A stretch of 64,000 nt of DNA. It comes from JBCCDY01 sp039030555. Lineage in GTDB: Bacteria; Bacteroidota; Bacteroidia; Cytophagales; Cyclobacteriaceae. The stretch covers positions 186,001-250,000 of the forward strand of contig JBCCDY010000002.1 in NCBI GenBank assembly GCA_039030555.1, read 5' to 3'. Numbering within the stretch: the first letter of the stretch is position 1; each line of letters starts with the position of its first letter. Made by a program: the position numbers and the translations under genes. Positions 1 through 8,430 of this stretch are shown here, piece after piece. The notes under the pieces are model-generated. The model had not been told where the DNA came from. It saw nothing but the letters and a program-made list of their open reading frames with translations, and searched no databases.

Positions 1-1
1 T

Positions 2-712
2 CGAAGTATGATACATGGCTTTTTTAAAGATGCATTCACTGTTCTGGAGGCCGAAAACGGAGAAGAAGGGATTGACATGGCTGTTAATCAAATTCCTGAT
101 GTAATCATATCAGATGTTATGATGCCAGTTAAAGATGGTATTCAACTGGCCAGGGCCTTGAAAAGCGATGAGCGTACGAGTCACATTCCAATTGTATTGT
201 TAACGGCGAAAGCAGGAAACGATAATGTACTTGCAGGCCTGGAAACGGGAGCAGATGACTATGTGACCAAACCTTTTAATAAAGATGTTCTAAAAACCAG
301 GGTACGGAACCTTGTAGAAATTCGTGACCGGTTAAGGCAAAGGTACAGCCAGGAGGTTATTTTGAAGCCAAAGGATATTGCCATTACACCAGTTGACGAG
401 AAATTTCTGGAACGCATTCAAAAATTGCTTGACGAACAATTAACAGAACCGTCCTTCAATGCTGAAAAATTTGCCCGTGAGATTGGCATGAGTCGAATGC
501 AACTGCACAGAAAACTGAAGGCACTGCTGGGTCTTACTACTACTGAATTTATTCGATCACAACGTTTGAAGATGGCCGCTTATTTACTGGAGACGTCAGA
601 TATTAACGTTTCCGAAGTTGGCTATGAAGTTGGTTTTAATGATCATTCCTATTTCTCAAAGTGTTTTAAGGAGGTATATGGCTGTACTCCTTCCCAGTTC
701 ATCCCTTCCTGA
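2..712 (+). CDS. Response-regulator receiver + AraC-type HTH protein, 5'-truncated by window edge (probable HTCS C-terminus)
   Basis: The reading frame is already open at base 2 and reads straight into a receiver domain whose N-terminal acidic pair is missing, so the gene begins before the window. Counting from the first ATG (base 8), the phospho-acceptor is D36 in SDVMMP and the conserved lysine lies in VTKPFN. A linker follows, then an AraC-family double helix-turn-helix over roughly residues 130-232 ending TPSQFIPS. In Bacteroidota this receiver-HTH order is usual at the end of hybrid sensor/regulators that control glycan loci. That the missing part is a sensor kinase is inferred from the family, not seen. 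The likely target is the repeat-bearing region just downstream. Confidence 0.93.
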   Translation, partial: RSMIHGFFKDAFTVLEAENGEEGIDMAVNQIPDVIISDVMMPVKDGIQLARALKSDERTSHIPIVLLTAKAGNDNVLAGLETGADDYVTKPFNKDVLKTRVRNLVEIRDRLRQRYSQEVILKPKDIAITPVDEKFLERIQKLLDEQLTEPSFNAEKFAREIGMSRMQLHRKLKALLGLTTTEFIRSQRLKMAAYLLETSDINVSEVGYEVGFNDHSYFSKCFKEVYGCTPSQFIPS

Positions 713-1014
713 TTAAATGTTTTTCAAGCAGTAAATCAGGGGATTTATACTATTTCCAATTGCTGAGACATATCCGGTTGACATATCAGACCTTAAGCAT
801 AACTTATACATAACCATTGCAGTCAAGAGGTTGTGTAGAAACCACGATTTGATAACTATCCAAAGTTTTTAAACCAAGGTTAGCATATAGTTAATTCCAT
901 GTCAGGGTATATTGCCCGGTGTTTAACTATCACTAATGAAGTTTCAAGCTTTGGTTACATATTTCATAGCTTCTGTTACATAATTCATATCTGCAGGACA
1001 AAAGCACCTTTAAC
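713..1014. other. Intergenic region upstream of the small ORF and lipoprotein gene
   Basis: About 300 bases without a convincing gene. A weak hairpin at 732-747 (TAAATC/GATTTA) could end the regulator transcript. The right-hand end carries the direct repeats described separately. Confidence 0.5.
954..992 (+). promoter_or_regulatory. 18-bp direct repeat, 21-bp period: candidate AraC/HTCS binding site
   Basis: GTTACATATTTCATAGCT at 954-971 recurs as GTTACATAATTCATATCT at 975-992, identical at 16 of 18 positions and offset by exactly 21 bases, two helical turns. AraC-type regulators commonly bind direct half-sites at this spacing, and such a regulator ends about 240 bases upstream. The match of spacing and neighbour is suggestive; binding itself is inferred. 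Confidence 0.5.
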
Positions 1015-1215
1015 TTGCAAGCATCGCAATTGGATGGCTTTAGTCATTCAAACTTCGATCTGGTGAAGAAAAAGAAGCAGGTTTATGAAGGATCAATTCA
1101 TCATTTACCTTTTAAGAAAATCTATCTCAACATAGAGCATTTAAAAGAGGGTCGATATGAAATGCAGATTATTCATAACCGGAAAGTCATCAAAACAATA
1201 CGATTTGAAAAATGA
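1015..1215 (+). CDS. Small hypothetical protein (66 aa, TTG start), possibly a 5'-eroded gene
   Basis: The frame is open from base 970 to 1215 and only TTG/CTG starts are available; TTG at 1015 is taken. The product is basic and ends in a beta-rich segment (KKIYLNIEHLKEGRYEMQII) that looks like the C-terminal strand pair of a small secreted beta protein. No signal peptide is visible, which would fit loss of the 5' end. The last four bases overlap the ATG of the lipoprotein gene (ATGA), favouring real, coupled translation. The direct repeats lie in the same open frame upstream, so the start cannot be far left. I do not recognise a family. Confidence 0.4.
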   Translation: MQASQLDGFSHSNFDLVKKKKQVYEGSIHHLPFKKIYLNIEHLKEGRYEMQIIHNRKVIKTIRFEK

Positions 1216-2825
1216 AAGTACTTAATAGCTTAAATCAGATGATTATGAACAAAAAAGTAATATTTCTATTAATCACTATTTCTCTTTGGAGTTGTGGAGA
1301 TGATGAGGAAGATGGTGGAGGTCTGCCATCGGCCAGCCTGAGTGAGCTTGATGGCTTTTGGACAACCAATACATGGCTTACCAATCCTTCAGGAAATGCA
1401 GGATTACTTACTCTTGAATTTGATGCTACATCGGCTGCTGGAGTAATTTCGACACTTAGCACTAATGAATGGGGGTTTAGCTGTGGTGAGCAGACCTTTC
1501 GCAGTCTTGAATCTGTTGGGTTCAACTCCTTTGCAGGAGAAGGATTAATCCGTTTTGTTGATGGATCCAGTGAATGGGTTCCGACCACTATTACCCTTGT
1601 AGATACTGATCAAATCTCCATAATATTTGATTGCTCTGGCTGTAGCAACCAGGCACTGGCGATGGACAGATTATCCACTGGAACTCCAACATCGGTGGTG
1701 ATTGACACAGACATCAATGAACCCGTAACATTTTTTAATATTGTTTGCGATCCTGAACAAGCAGATTATATAGTTACGGACTTAATCGGTATTGATGATC
1801 TGCTTACTATAGAACCAGGTGTGATTATCGAGTTTGCGGAAAATGCAGGTTTTGTTGTAGGTGAATTTGGAGGCGGTGCTATTACAGCCACAGGCACGGC
1901 TATAGACCCTGTAACATTTACAGGACAGACCAAAACACGGGGTTTCTGGAGAGGTCTTGTTTTCGAAACACGAGATGAGCGTAATGAACTTAACTATGTA
2001 ATTGTAGAATATGCCGGTAGCGATGTCATTGCAGATGATATTAAAGATGGAGTAAGCGGTGGTATTGCTGTTAATGTTGAGCCTGGTGGTGAAGCTGCCA
2101 GTTTAACACTTACAAATTCCACCATAAGAGAAAATGAAGGATATGGACTCATTATGGAATGGTTCAGTGAATTAAGTAACTTCTCAAACAATTCATTTGA
2201 AAATAATACAGAGGCTGCCGTATTAACCGAAGCTATAAATGTGGGTGCACTGGATGCTACTTCAGGTTACCGGGGAGGCAATGGTTTTGAAGGGGTTGAA
2301 ATAGCTCAAACCAACCCGGGTAATGCACTTAGAGACGATGCAACCTGGACAAACTTTGATGATGGTTCATCTTATTACGTATCCGGGGATATTGAAATAG
2401 AAGCTACATTGACAATACTTCCGGGAGTTAGATTGGAATTTGAAGCCAATACTGAGATATTCTTTGGCGTTCCTTTTGGGAGGCCCGAAGGTATTTTGAT
2501 TGCTAATGGTACCATGCTGGATCCTATTACTTTCACGGGAGTACAAAGCGTAGAGGGTTTCTGGCAAGGTATTGTAATTCAAAGTACAAGCGACCAGAAT
2601 TTGATGAATCATTGTGTAGTAGAGTACGGTGGAAGTGAAGCCATTTTTGGTGGGCAGCCAGCTAACATTACCCTTGACATCTTCAATTTTGCACCCAGCC
2701 TGACGATTACCAATTCTACCATAAGAAACAGTTCTGGTTGCGGAATATTTAATCAGGGAGGAAATCTGACCGAATCTGACAACACATTCTCAGGGAATAG
2801 CGAAGGGGATATTTGTGACATGTAA
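1212..2825 (+). CDS. Secreted lipoprotein with two beta-helix-like repeats
   Basis: An SPII signal peptide with lipobox LWSC is followed by an acidic, glycine-rich tether (DDEEDGGG). The ATG at 1212 overlaps the preceding ORF by four bases; the ATG at 1245 (MNKK) would give a more typical short signal peptide. After an N-terminal beta domain of about 150 residues the protein contains two related segments. Each has an ITFTG strand, a GFW-x-G-(L/I)-V strand, a V-EY-GS turn and an (S/T)LT-(L/I)TNSTIR rung, typical of right-handed parallel beta-helices. No catalytic residues are identifiable. Related GFW/GDW rungs occur in the lipoprotein at 8431. Outer-surface glycan binding is plausible but only inferred. 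Confidence 0.88.
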   Translation: MKVLNSLNQMIMNKKVIFLLITISLWSCGDDEEDGGGLPSASLSELDGFWTTNTWLTNPSGNAGLLTLEFDATSAAGVISTLSTNEWGFSCGEQTFRSLESVGFNSFAGEGLIRFVDGSSEWVPTTITLVDTDQISIIFDCSGCSNQALAMDRLSTGTPTSVVIDTDINEPVTFFNIVCDPEQADYIVTDLIGIDDLLTIEPGVIIEFAENAGFVVGEFGGGAITATGTAIDPVTFTGQTKTRGFWRGLVFETRDERNELNYVIVEYAGSDVIADDIKDGVSGGIAVNVEPGGEAASLTLTNSTIRENEGYGLIMEWFSELSNFSNNSFENNTEAAVLTEAINVGALDATSGYRGGNGFEGVEIAQTNPGNALRDDATWTNFDDGSSYYVSGDIEIEATLTILPGVRLEFEANTEIFFGVPFGRPEGILIANGTMLDPITFTGVQSVEGFWQGIVIQSTSDQNLMNHCVVEYGGSEAIFGGQPANITLDIFNFAPSLTITNSTIRNSSGCGIFNQGGNLTESDNTFSGNSEGDICDM

Positions 2826-2923
2826 CGATTACGTCTACTGTAAACTGCATTATTATACTATCGACTGTGTCACGTTTTAATCAAGATAACTAAAGGAGCA
2901 ATTGTATCTTAAATTATGTATTC

Positions 2924-2950
2924 AAGGGGATTGTTTTAATCCCCTTTATT
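2924..2950 (+). terminator. Intrinsic terminator after the beta-helix lipoprotein
   Basis: Perfect 9-bp arms AAGGGGATT (2924-2932) and AATCCCCTT (2938-2946) flank a GTTTT loop, and a T-rich run follows. It sits about 100 bases after the stop codon, so the lipoprotein and the TonB receptor are probably separate transcripts. Confidence 0.8.
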
Positions 2951-3239
2951 TATGGAAACTGCTTTCGGTCTAATGTTAAGTAGCTGATTTTATTGTTAAA
3001 CTATTATATGTTTTCAAATTTGAGATACAAATCGTTTTCAAGCCCTTAAAATCAAGTATTTTATGGATCTGAGTAATGAAACCACTTAATCCGAAAGTGG
3101 TCTTTTAGCACAATTACAGTTGGCAACATTGCTCTACTGGAAATATGACTTACTCTTTATAAATCAATGTAAGGGTAACATTTCACAACATCGTCTCCAT
3201 TCTGATTGGATATTATGATCCTTTCAAAATGAATATTGA
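2951..3239 (+). other. AT-rich leader of the TonB receptor operon
   Basis: No ORF or convincing hairpin is seen. The promoter for the receptor operon must lie here because the terminator to the left isolates it, but I cannot identify a clear Bacteroidota -33/-7 pair. Confidence 0.4.
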
Positions 3240-6140
3240 ATGAGACGGAATTTTTTTATTCTTTCAATTTTTGGGACATTAATTTTAGTATTTTTTATTA
3301 ATGATACTATAGCTCAGACTTCAGGTTCTATTACTGGTAAGGTAACTGACGCACAAACTGGTGAGATATTACCCGGCGCTACCATATTTATAAAGGATAC
3401 ACAAAACGGTACTACCTCAGATATTTACGGAGAGTATTTTTTAATAATCCCTACAGGGAATAGGATAGTTGAGGTTAGGTTCATAGGATATAGAACAATA
3501 ACCCAACAGGTTAATGTAGAATTAGGAACGATCAATGAAATCAACTTTAAATTGGAGTCGGAAGCATTTATCGGCAAAGAAATTGTAATTACCGCACAAG
3601 CTCTAGGGCAGCAAGCAGCCATAAACCAGCAAATTCAGTCTAAATCAATCGTTACGATTGTTTCAAAAGACAGAATTGAATCTCTTCCTGATCAAAATGC
3701 AGCAGAATCTGTAGGACGCCTTGCAGGAGTATCTATTCGTAGAGAGGGTGGAGAGGGACAACAGGTGGTTGTAAGAGGTTTAAGTCCAAGATTTAATTCT
3801 ATAACCCTTAATGGAGTTCGTATTCCTTCATCCAGTGCCCAGGATAGGTCTTTTGATTTAAGCACCATATCTACGGATGCACTACAAGGTATAGAGCTTT
3901 ATAAAAGTTGGACACCTAATCTGGACGGTGATGCCATAGGAGGAACCATAAATTTCGTAACCAAGAAAGCTGATGAAGGCTGGCATGGAAAATTCAGGTA
4001 TTTACATGGTTATAATGGACAACAAGATGAATTTGGTCAGCATAGAGTCAATGTTGATTTGAGTAACCGATTCTTTCAAAACAAATTTGGGGTACTTCTT
4101 TCAGGAAATTTTCAAAGGGCAGACCGAAGTCAGGATCAGTTGGATATAGATTTTAATACCCGCGGTTTTGATCCGGACAATCAAGGAAATGAGCAGATAA
4201 CAATTGATGATGTGAATTTGCAAGATCGCCTGGAGACTAGAGATAGGTTTGGCGGGAATATAGCTTTAGATTATACTTTTGATCGGGGCGATATCCGTTT
4301 TTTTAGTAACTATTCACAAACAAATAGGGACCGGGTTCGAAGAAGAAGAAGGTTTAGACCAAATACAAACCGTCAAGAGTATGATTTCCGAGATCGGCAA
4401 GAAGAAAACCTGCTTTTAGCCAATACACTTTCTTTGGATTATACCTTTCAAAATGCACTAAAATTAAATTCCACAGTTTCAGTTTCTCAAACGGAAATAA
4501 GGCTTCCTTTCGATAATCAGGCCAGATTCAGGGAAAATTCAGCATTTGAAGTCTTACCCGAGGTTCCTACTGTTGAGGATGTTTTAAATCAAGCCCAAAA
4601 TGATCTGGGCGATACATTTTTTCAATCAGCAAGATCAGATCAGGATAACATTGATTTTACAAGAATAACAGCCGATTTGAACTTAGAGTATCCCGTAAAG
4701 ATTTCTGAAAAGATATCTTTAAAATTAAAAGGGGGTGGGAAAATTAGGCTTGATGATAGAACAAGAGATGTTCAACGAATTCAAGCTAACTTTAATACAC
4801 TTCAGGAAATAGCTGAGCAGAATCCAGGAGATCTTGTAATCAATGATAATCAAATTCTGATAGAAAGTTTTTTAGGCGATTTTGTAGCACAGGATTTCCT
4901 GGAAGGCGATTTCTTTCTTGGCCCAGGCTCTGGTCAAGTAAATGGGGGACATTTAAGCAGAGCAGCACTGAACCAGTTTTTTGCGGACAATAGATCCTTC
5001 TACAGAAGAGATGCTTTTGTAGATGGAGGCGATTATGAAAGTGAGGAACAAGTTTATGCAGGATATTTTTTAGGAGATTTTAGGATCGGCAAGAAACTAA
5101 ATATCCAAGCGGGGTTTAGAAATGAAACCACCCGGCTCGACTTTACAGGTTTTAGTGTTTCTGGCTCTGCAAGCTCTACTGAAATTGAGCTCACCGACGA
5201 CCCTAACATTTTGTTAAACGATAGCTCAAATGCAAGAACATACACCGAATGGCTACCGGCAGTCAACGTAAAATATCAGGTTAATAATTGGATGGATGTT
5301 CGGGCTGCAGTAACCAAAACGTTAAGCAGGCCAAGTTTCATTAACTTAATACCCTTTGAAAGAATTGATCAGGATAATGATCAATTGGAAAGAGGTAATT
5401 TCTTTTTACAACATCAGATCTCATGGAATTATGATCTTTTTGTTTCCCTATATAATAAATTTGGTTTACTGACCGTCGGTGGATTCCTAAAAAGGATAGA
5501 TGATGTTGATTTTATCAGAGAGTCTATCACTTCTCCTATAACACCCAATCTTGATGAAGCTTTCGTAGGCTTTACCCTAACAGAACCTGTAAACACCAGC
5601 CGTACTTCGGAGGTAATGGGGATAGAGATAGATCTACAATTGAATCTAGCTTCCTTACCAACCCCTTGGAATGGCATTCTGGTTTCAGCAAATGCTAGTT
5701 TTATTGAGTCTACTACTTTTTTTACGCGCTCAGAGATTGTTTTTAATCCAACACGAACAGAGGATATCCTTTTAGAAGGCAGGTTTCCAGGGCAACCCGG
5801 AGAAACTTATAATTTTTCACTAGGGTATGAGCGAAAAGGATTTTCAGGACGATTTTCTATTATTCATCAATCAGATGCATTCGGGTTCGGTGGTGAAGCA
5901 GGCGATCGGCCAGGTGGCCTTGTAGCAGAAATAAGAACAGATAACCAGTTAAACCCATCAACCGGAAGAACGACAAGACTGGATTTGTCAATAACCCAAA
6001 AGGTGATGAAAAACTATACGGTATTCTTCAATGCTAACAACATTACGAACCAGGAAGAAACTATTTTCATTAGCGCTGGCGAATCTGAACGACAAGTTTT
6101 TGGAGCCACTTTCGATTTAGGACTTCAATATAAATTTTGA
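3240..6140 (+). CDS. TonB-dependent receptor with carboxypeptidase-regulatory-like N-domain
   Basis: 966 residues with a signal peptide ending near TIAQT. A CarboxypepD_reg-like beta domain spans about 30-110 (SITGKVTDAQTGEILPGAT). The plug spans about 125-250, with SLPDQNAAESVGRLAGVSI, the VVVRGLSPRFN strand and a GGTINFVTK end. A 22-stranded-type barrel closes with the aromatic residue of LGLQYKF. The plug resembles the Caulobacter/Xanthomonas sugar-uptake type of receptor (DALQGIELYKSWTPNLDGDA) rather than classical SusC, and no SusD gene follows. It imports its ligand across the outer membrane using TonB energy. The stop overlaps the next start by four bases. The ligand is unknown; the neighbourhood suggests an oligosaccharide or other polymer fragment. 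Confidence 0.95.
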   Translation: MRRNFFILSIFGTLILVFFINDTIAQTSGSITGKVTDAQTGEILPGATIFIKDTQNGTTSDIYGEYFLIIPTGNRIVEVRFIGYRTITQQVNVELGTINEINFKLESEAFIGKEIVITAQALGQQAAINQQIQSKSIVTIVSKDRIESLPDQNAAESVGRLAGVSIRREGGEGQQVVVRGLSPRFNSITLNGVRIPSSSAQDRSFDLSTISTDALQGIELYKSWTPNLDGDAIGGTINFVTKKADEGWHGKFRYLHGYNGQQDEFGQHRVNVDLSNRFFQNKFGVLLSGNFQRADRSQDQLDIDFNTRGFDPDNQGNEQITIDDVNLQDRLETRDRFGGNIALDYTFDRGDIRFFSNYSQTNRDRVRRRRRFRPNTNRQEYDFRDRQEENLLLANTLSLDYTFQNALKLNSTVSVSQTEIRLPFDNQARFRENSAFEVLPEVPTVEDVLNQAQNDLGDTFFQSARSDQDNIDFTRITADLNLEYPVKISEKISLKLKGGGKIRLDDRTRDVQRIQANFNTLQEIAEQNPGDLVINDNQILIESFLGDFVAQDFLEGDFFLGPGSGQVNGGHLSRAALNQFFADNRSFYRRDAFVDGGDYESEEQVYAGYFLGDFRIGKKLNIQAGFRNETTRLDFTGFSVSGSASSTEIELTDDPNILLNDSSNARTYTEWLPAVNVKYQVNNWMDVRAAVTKTLSRPSFINLIPFERIDQDNDQLERGNFFLQHQISWNYDLFVSLYNKFGLLTVGGFLKRIDDVDFIRESITSPITPNLDEAFVGFTLTEPVNTSRTSEVMGIEIDLQLNLASLPTPWNGILVSANASFIESTTFFTRSEIVFNPTRTEDILLEGRFPGQPGETYNFSLGYERKGFSGRFSIIHQSDAFGFGGEAGDRPGGLVAEIRTDNQLNPSTGRTTRLDLSITQKVMKNYTVFFNANNITNQEETIFISAGESERQVFGATFDLGLQYKF

Positions 6141-7951
6141 ATTGGATGAATAGGAATAGAACCAGATCGCTTCGACGTCTTTTAAGGAACAAGTTAATGC
6201 TCCTTTCCTTATTCTTATTATGCTTTACGTTTAGTCATGCACAACGCTTTGTTGATGTTGAACCTGATCAAGGGAATGAAATTGGTTCCCTAAACATTGC
6301 AATTTCAGGAGATACTACTGCAACTGGAGAGCGAATAGATCCGCTAAATACAATTTACAGATTAAGAAGGGGGGGTACATACAGGCTGAACTTATCTATT
6401 CAGAATTCAGGATTTCCATTGTCCATTCAGGCTGAAGAGGGTGACGGACCATTACCCAGATTGATTCCTGCTCTCACTTTGGAAGGAAATACAGATGTTC
6501 CATTTCGGATTTCAGGTGATTTAACCTTAGTCAATATAGAAATGACGGGCAGAACTACGGGAGCAGGACTTGAAGGACAAATCATAAGACTAGCTTCCGA
6601 AGATTTACGAGTTGTAGTAGATAGTTGTAGGGTTGATGAATCTTCACAAAGTTTTATAAGGACCGACGCCAGAGGTGGTAAAATATTCGTAACCAATTCC
6701 ATCATTTCTAGGATGGGTACTCCTAATGACATTGATAATGGAAGGGTCATCGACGACCGAAACAATTTCATTGATACCCTTGTGATGGAAAATAATACCA
6801 TTTACAATGTTACCAGTAGAGTAATTCGTGATGGAAATGGAGCAGACTCATTTATAAACTATTGCTTGTTCAACCAAAATACAGTTCTAAATGTGGGGCA
6901 ACGAATGGCAGATTTTGGGCCAGTATTAACATTTGTATTCACTAATAACATCATTGTCAATCCTTCATTTAATGGTGTAGGAGTAGATCCAGATCCATTT
7001 GACCCAACGCAGCCTGATCCTAACAATGATCGTCCTACGGAATCAATTATACTCGATGATGTTTCCGACGAGGTAGAACTTATGTTTGGAAGAACGCAAA
7101 CTGCTACAATTAGAAACAATAATATTTATACTACGCAAAATATATTAGATGCAAGACCTGTTAACGACCCCGATGGAGGGGACTTAATTGTTGACCGGCC
7201 AATATTTAGTTTAAGAGCGGAGGACTTTATTGGAGACGATACAACAAATATTACCGAGGTTCTGGAATTCTCTGATCAGCCTACTGACCCAATAGTTTTT
7301 ATAGATGAATTCTATACTAATGGAGTTGCCAGTTCTCCTTGGGATAATACAGGCTCCCCTTTCGATTTTTCTTACGATGGAAGCACTATATCAGGAACAT
7401 TTTCCATTACTGGCGGGCAACTCGGTGATCTTAACTGGCCACTCCTCGTTTTTAATGATCAGGCATTGATTGATTTAGTAACTGAGGCTACGACACTTTT
7501 GAATAGTTTAACTTCAGGAAACAACATTGGAGATGTACTACCGGAAGCAGCTGACTCACTTCAACAGGCCATTGATATCGCTGAAGAGTTTTTAAATCAA
7601 CCCTTCCCAACAGAAGACCAAATCAGATTGCAGATTGCGAATTTGGAATTGGCCTTGGACTTTTTCTTAGGAAGCATAATAACATCGATTTCGAATGATG
7701 AGCCGTCTGATATAAACTCATCAGTTAACATATTTCCGAATCCGATATTAGGCTCTTTTTTCGTTGAAACTGATAAATCTATAAAAGGAATAAGTCTTTT
7801 AAATTTTCAAGGAATCAGTGTTTCAAACATGGTAGAAAAGATCGGGCAGGCCGAGTTTCAGGTATCTGAATCGCTTCCGGAAGGCATGTTTTTTCTTTCT
7901 ATAGAATTTAATGACGGCTCCAGTTTTACTCAAAAAATAATAAAGCGATGA
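6137..7951 (+). CDS. T9SS-secreted beta-helix protein (chondroitinase-B/pectate-lyase-like fold)
   Basis: An N-terminal signal (LLSLFLLCFTFSHAQ) precedes a long run of asparagine-rich beta-helix rungs (VTNSIIS, MENNTIYNVT, VFTNNIIVNP). Secreted Bacteroidota proteins with this pattern are often annotated DUF5123/DUF4957-like. Residues about 440-515 form a helical FIVAR-like segment. A type IX sorting domain ends the chain (VNIFPNPILGSF to FTQKIIKR), so the protein is probably exported and bound at the surface. It overlaps both neighbours by four bases and is surely cotranscribed with the TonB receptor. Catalytic residues cannot be assigned; it may bind rather than cut its glycan. Confidence 0.88.
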   Translation: MNWMNRNRTRSLRRLLRNKLMLLSLFLLCFTFSHAQRFVDVEPDQGNEIGSLNIAISGDTTATGERIDPLNTIYRLRRGGTYRLNLSIQNSGFPLSIQAEEGDGPLPRLIPALTLEGNTDVPFRISGDLTLVNIEMTGRTTGAGLEGQIIRLASEDLRVVVDSCRVDESSQSFIRTDARGGKIFVTNSIISRMGTPNDIDNGRVIDDRNNFIDTLVMENNTIYNVTSRVIRDGNGADSFINYCLFNQNTVLNVGQRMADFGPVLTFVFTNNIIVNPSFNGVGVDPDPFDPTQPDPNNDRPTESIILDDVSDEVELMFGRTQTATIRNNNIYTTQNILDARPVNDPDGGDLIVDRPIFSLRAEDFIGDDTTNITEVLEFSDQPTDPIVFIDEFYTNGVASSPWDNTGSPFDFSYDGSTISGTFSITGGQLGDLNWPLLVFNDQALIDLVTEATTLLNSLTSGNNIGDVLPEAADSLQQAIDIAEEFLNQPFPTEDQIRLQIANLELALDFFLGSIITSISNDEPSDINSSVNIFPNPILGSFFVETDKSIKGISLLNFQGISVSNMVEKIGQAEFQVSESLPEGMFFLSIEFNDGSSFTQKIIKR

Positions 7952-8409
7952 AATTAAATGCTAAACTGATTAGTCTTTCAGTCTTGATTTCTACGCTTAT
8001 GGTATCGATCATAAGTTGTGAAGATGATATACCTAATCAAACGATTATAGCAGAGGATATCCTGGGGACTTGGGAGGCAGGAAATGTAAATCTTGATGGT
8101 TTTGATGTCACCTCTCCTTCTTACGATGAGTTTGCAATTTTATTCAGAGCAGACGGATCGTATTTCGTTCAGGATGGCGATCCAATATTCACAAGCTCTG
8201 GAGGTTTTTGGAGAGTCATATCAGAGGAGAACAATTTGATAGAGTTGGGAGGTATTGAGACTAGTTACACTTTAAATGAGGCCGGAAGCATACTAACGCT
8301 CACATTTACTGCAAATGGAAATACGATTGGAGTAAATGCGAGACAATCCGGATTGAGTGGAAACTACACATTTACATTGAACTCTACAGAAAGAGACATA
8401 GAAGAGTAA
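7948..8409 (+). CDS. Small lipocalin-like lipoprotein
   Basis: 153 residues with an SPII signal (SIISC) and an acidic tether. The body (ILGTWEAGNVNLDG, FRADGSYFV, GGFWRVISE, NLIELGG, SILTLTFTANG) has the strand pattern of Bacteroidota lipocalin-like/DUF5004-type lipoproteins: an opening GTW, then short beta hairpins. Its ATG overlaps the stop of the preceding gene. It is probably an accessory surface lipoprotein of the TonB receptor operon; no ligand can be deduced. Confidence 0.85.
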   Translation: MKLNAKLISLSVLISTLMVSIISCEDDIPNQTIIAEDILGTWEAGNVNLDGFDVTSPSYDEFAILFRADGSYFVQDGDPIFTSSGGFWRVISEENNLIELGGIETSYTLNEAGSILTLTFTANGNTIGVNARQSGLSGNYTFTLNSTERDIEE

Positions 8410-8430
8410 ACAACAACTAAACGATAAATT

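Noticed and set aside
1235..1588. Open frame on the minus strand across the lipoprotein gene
   Set aside because: Shadow of a clear signal-peptide lipoprotein; the minus-strand product has no family features. The same applies to other antisense frames throughout the window.
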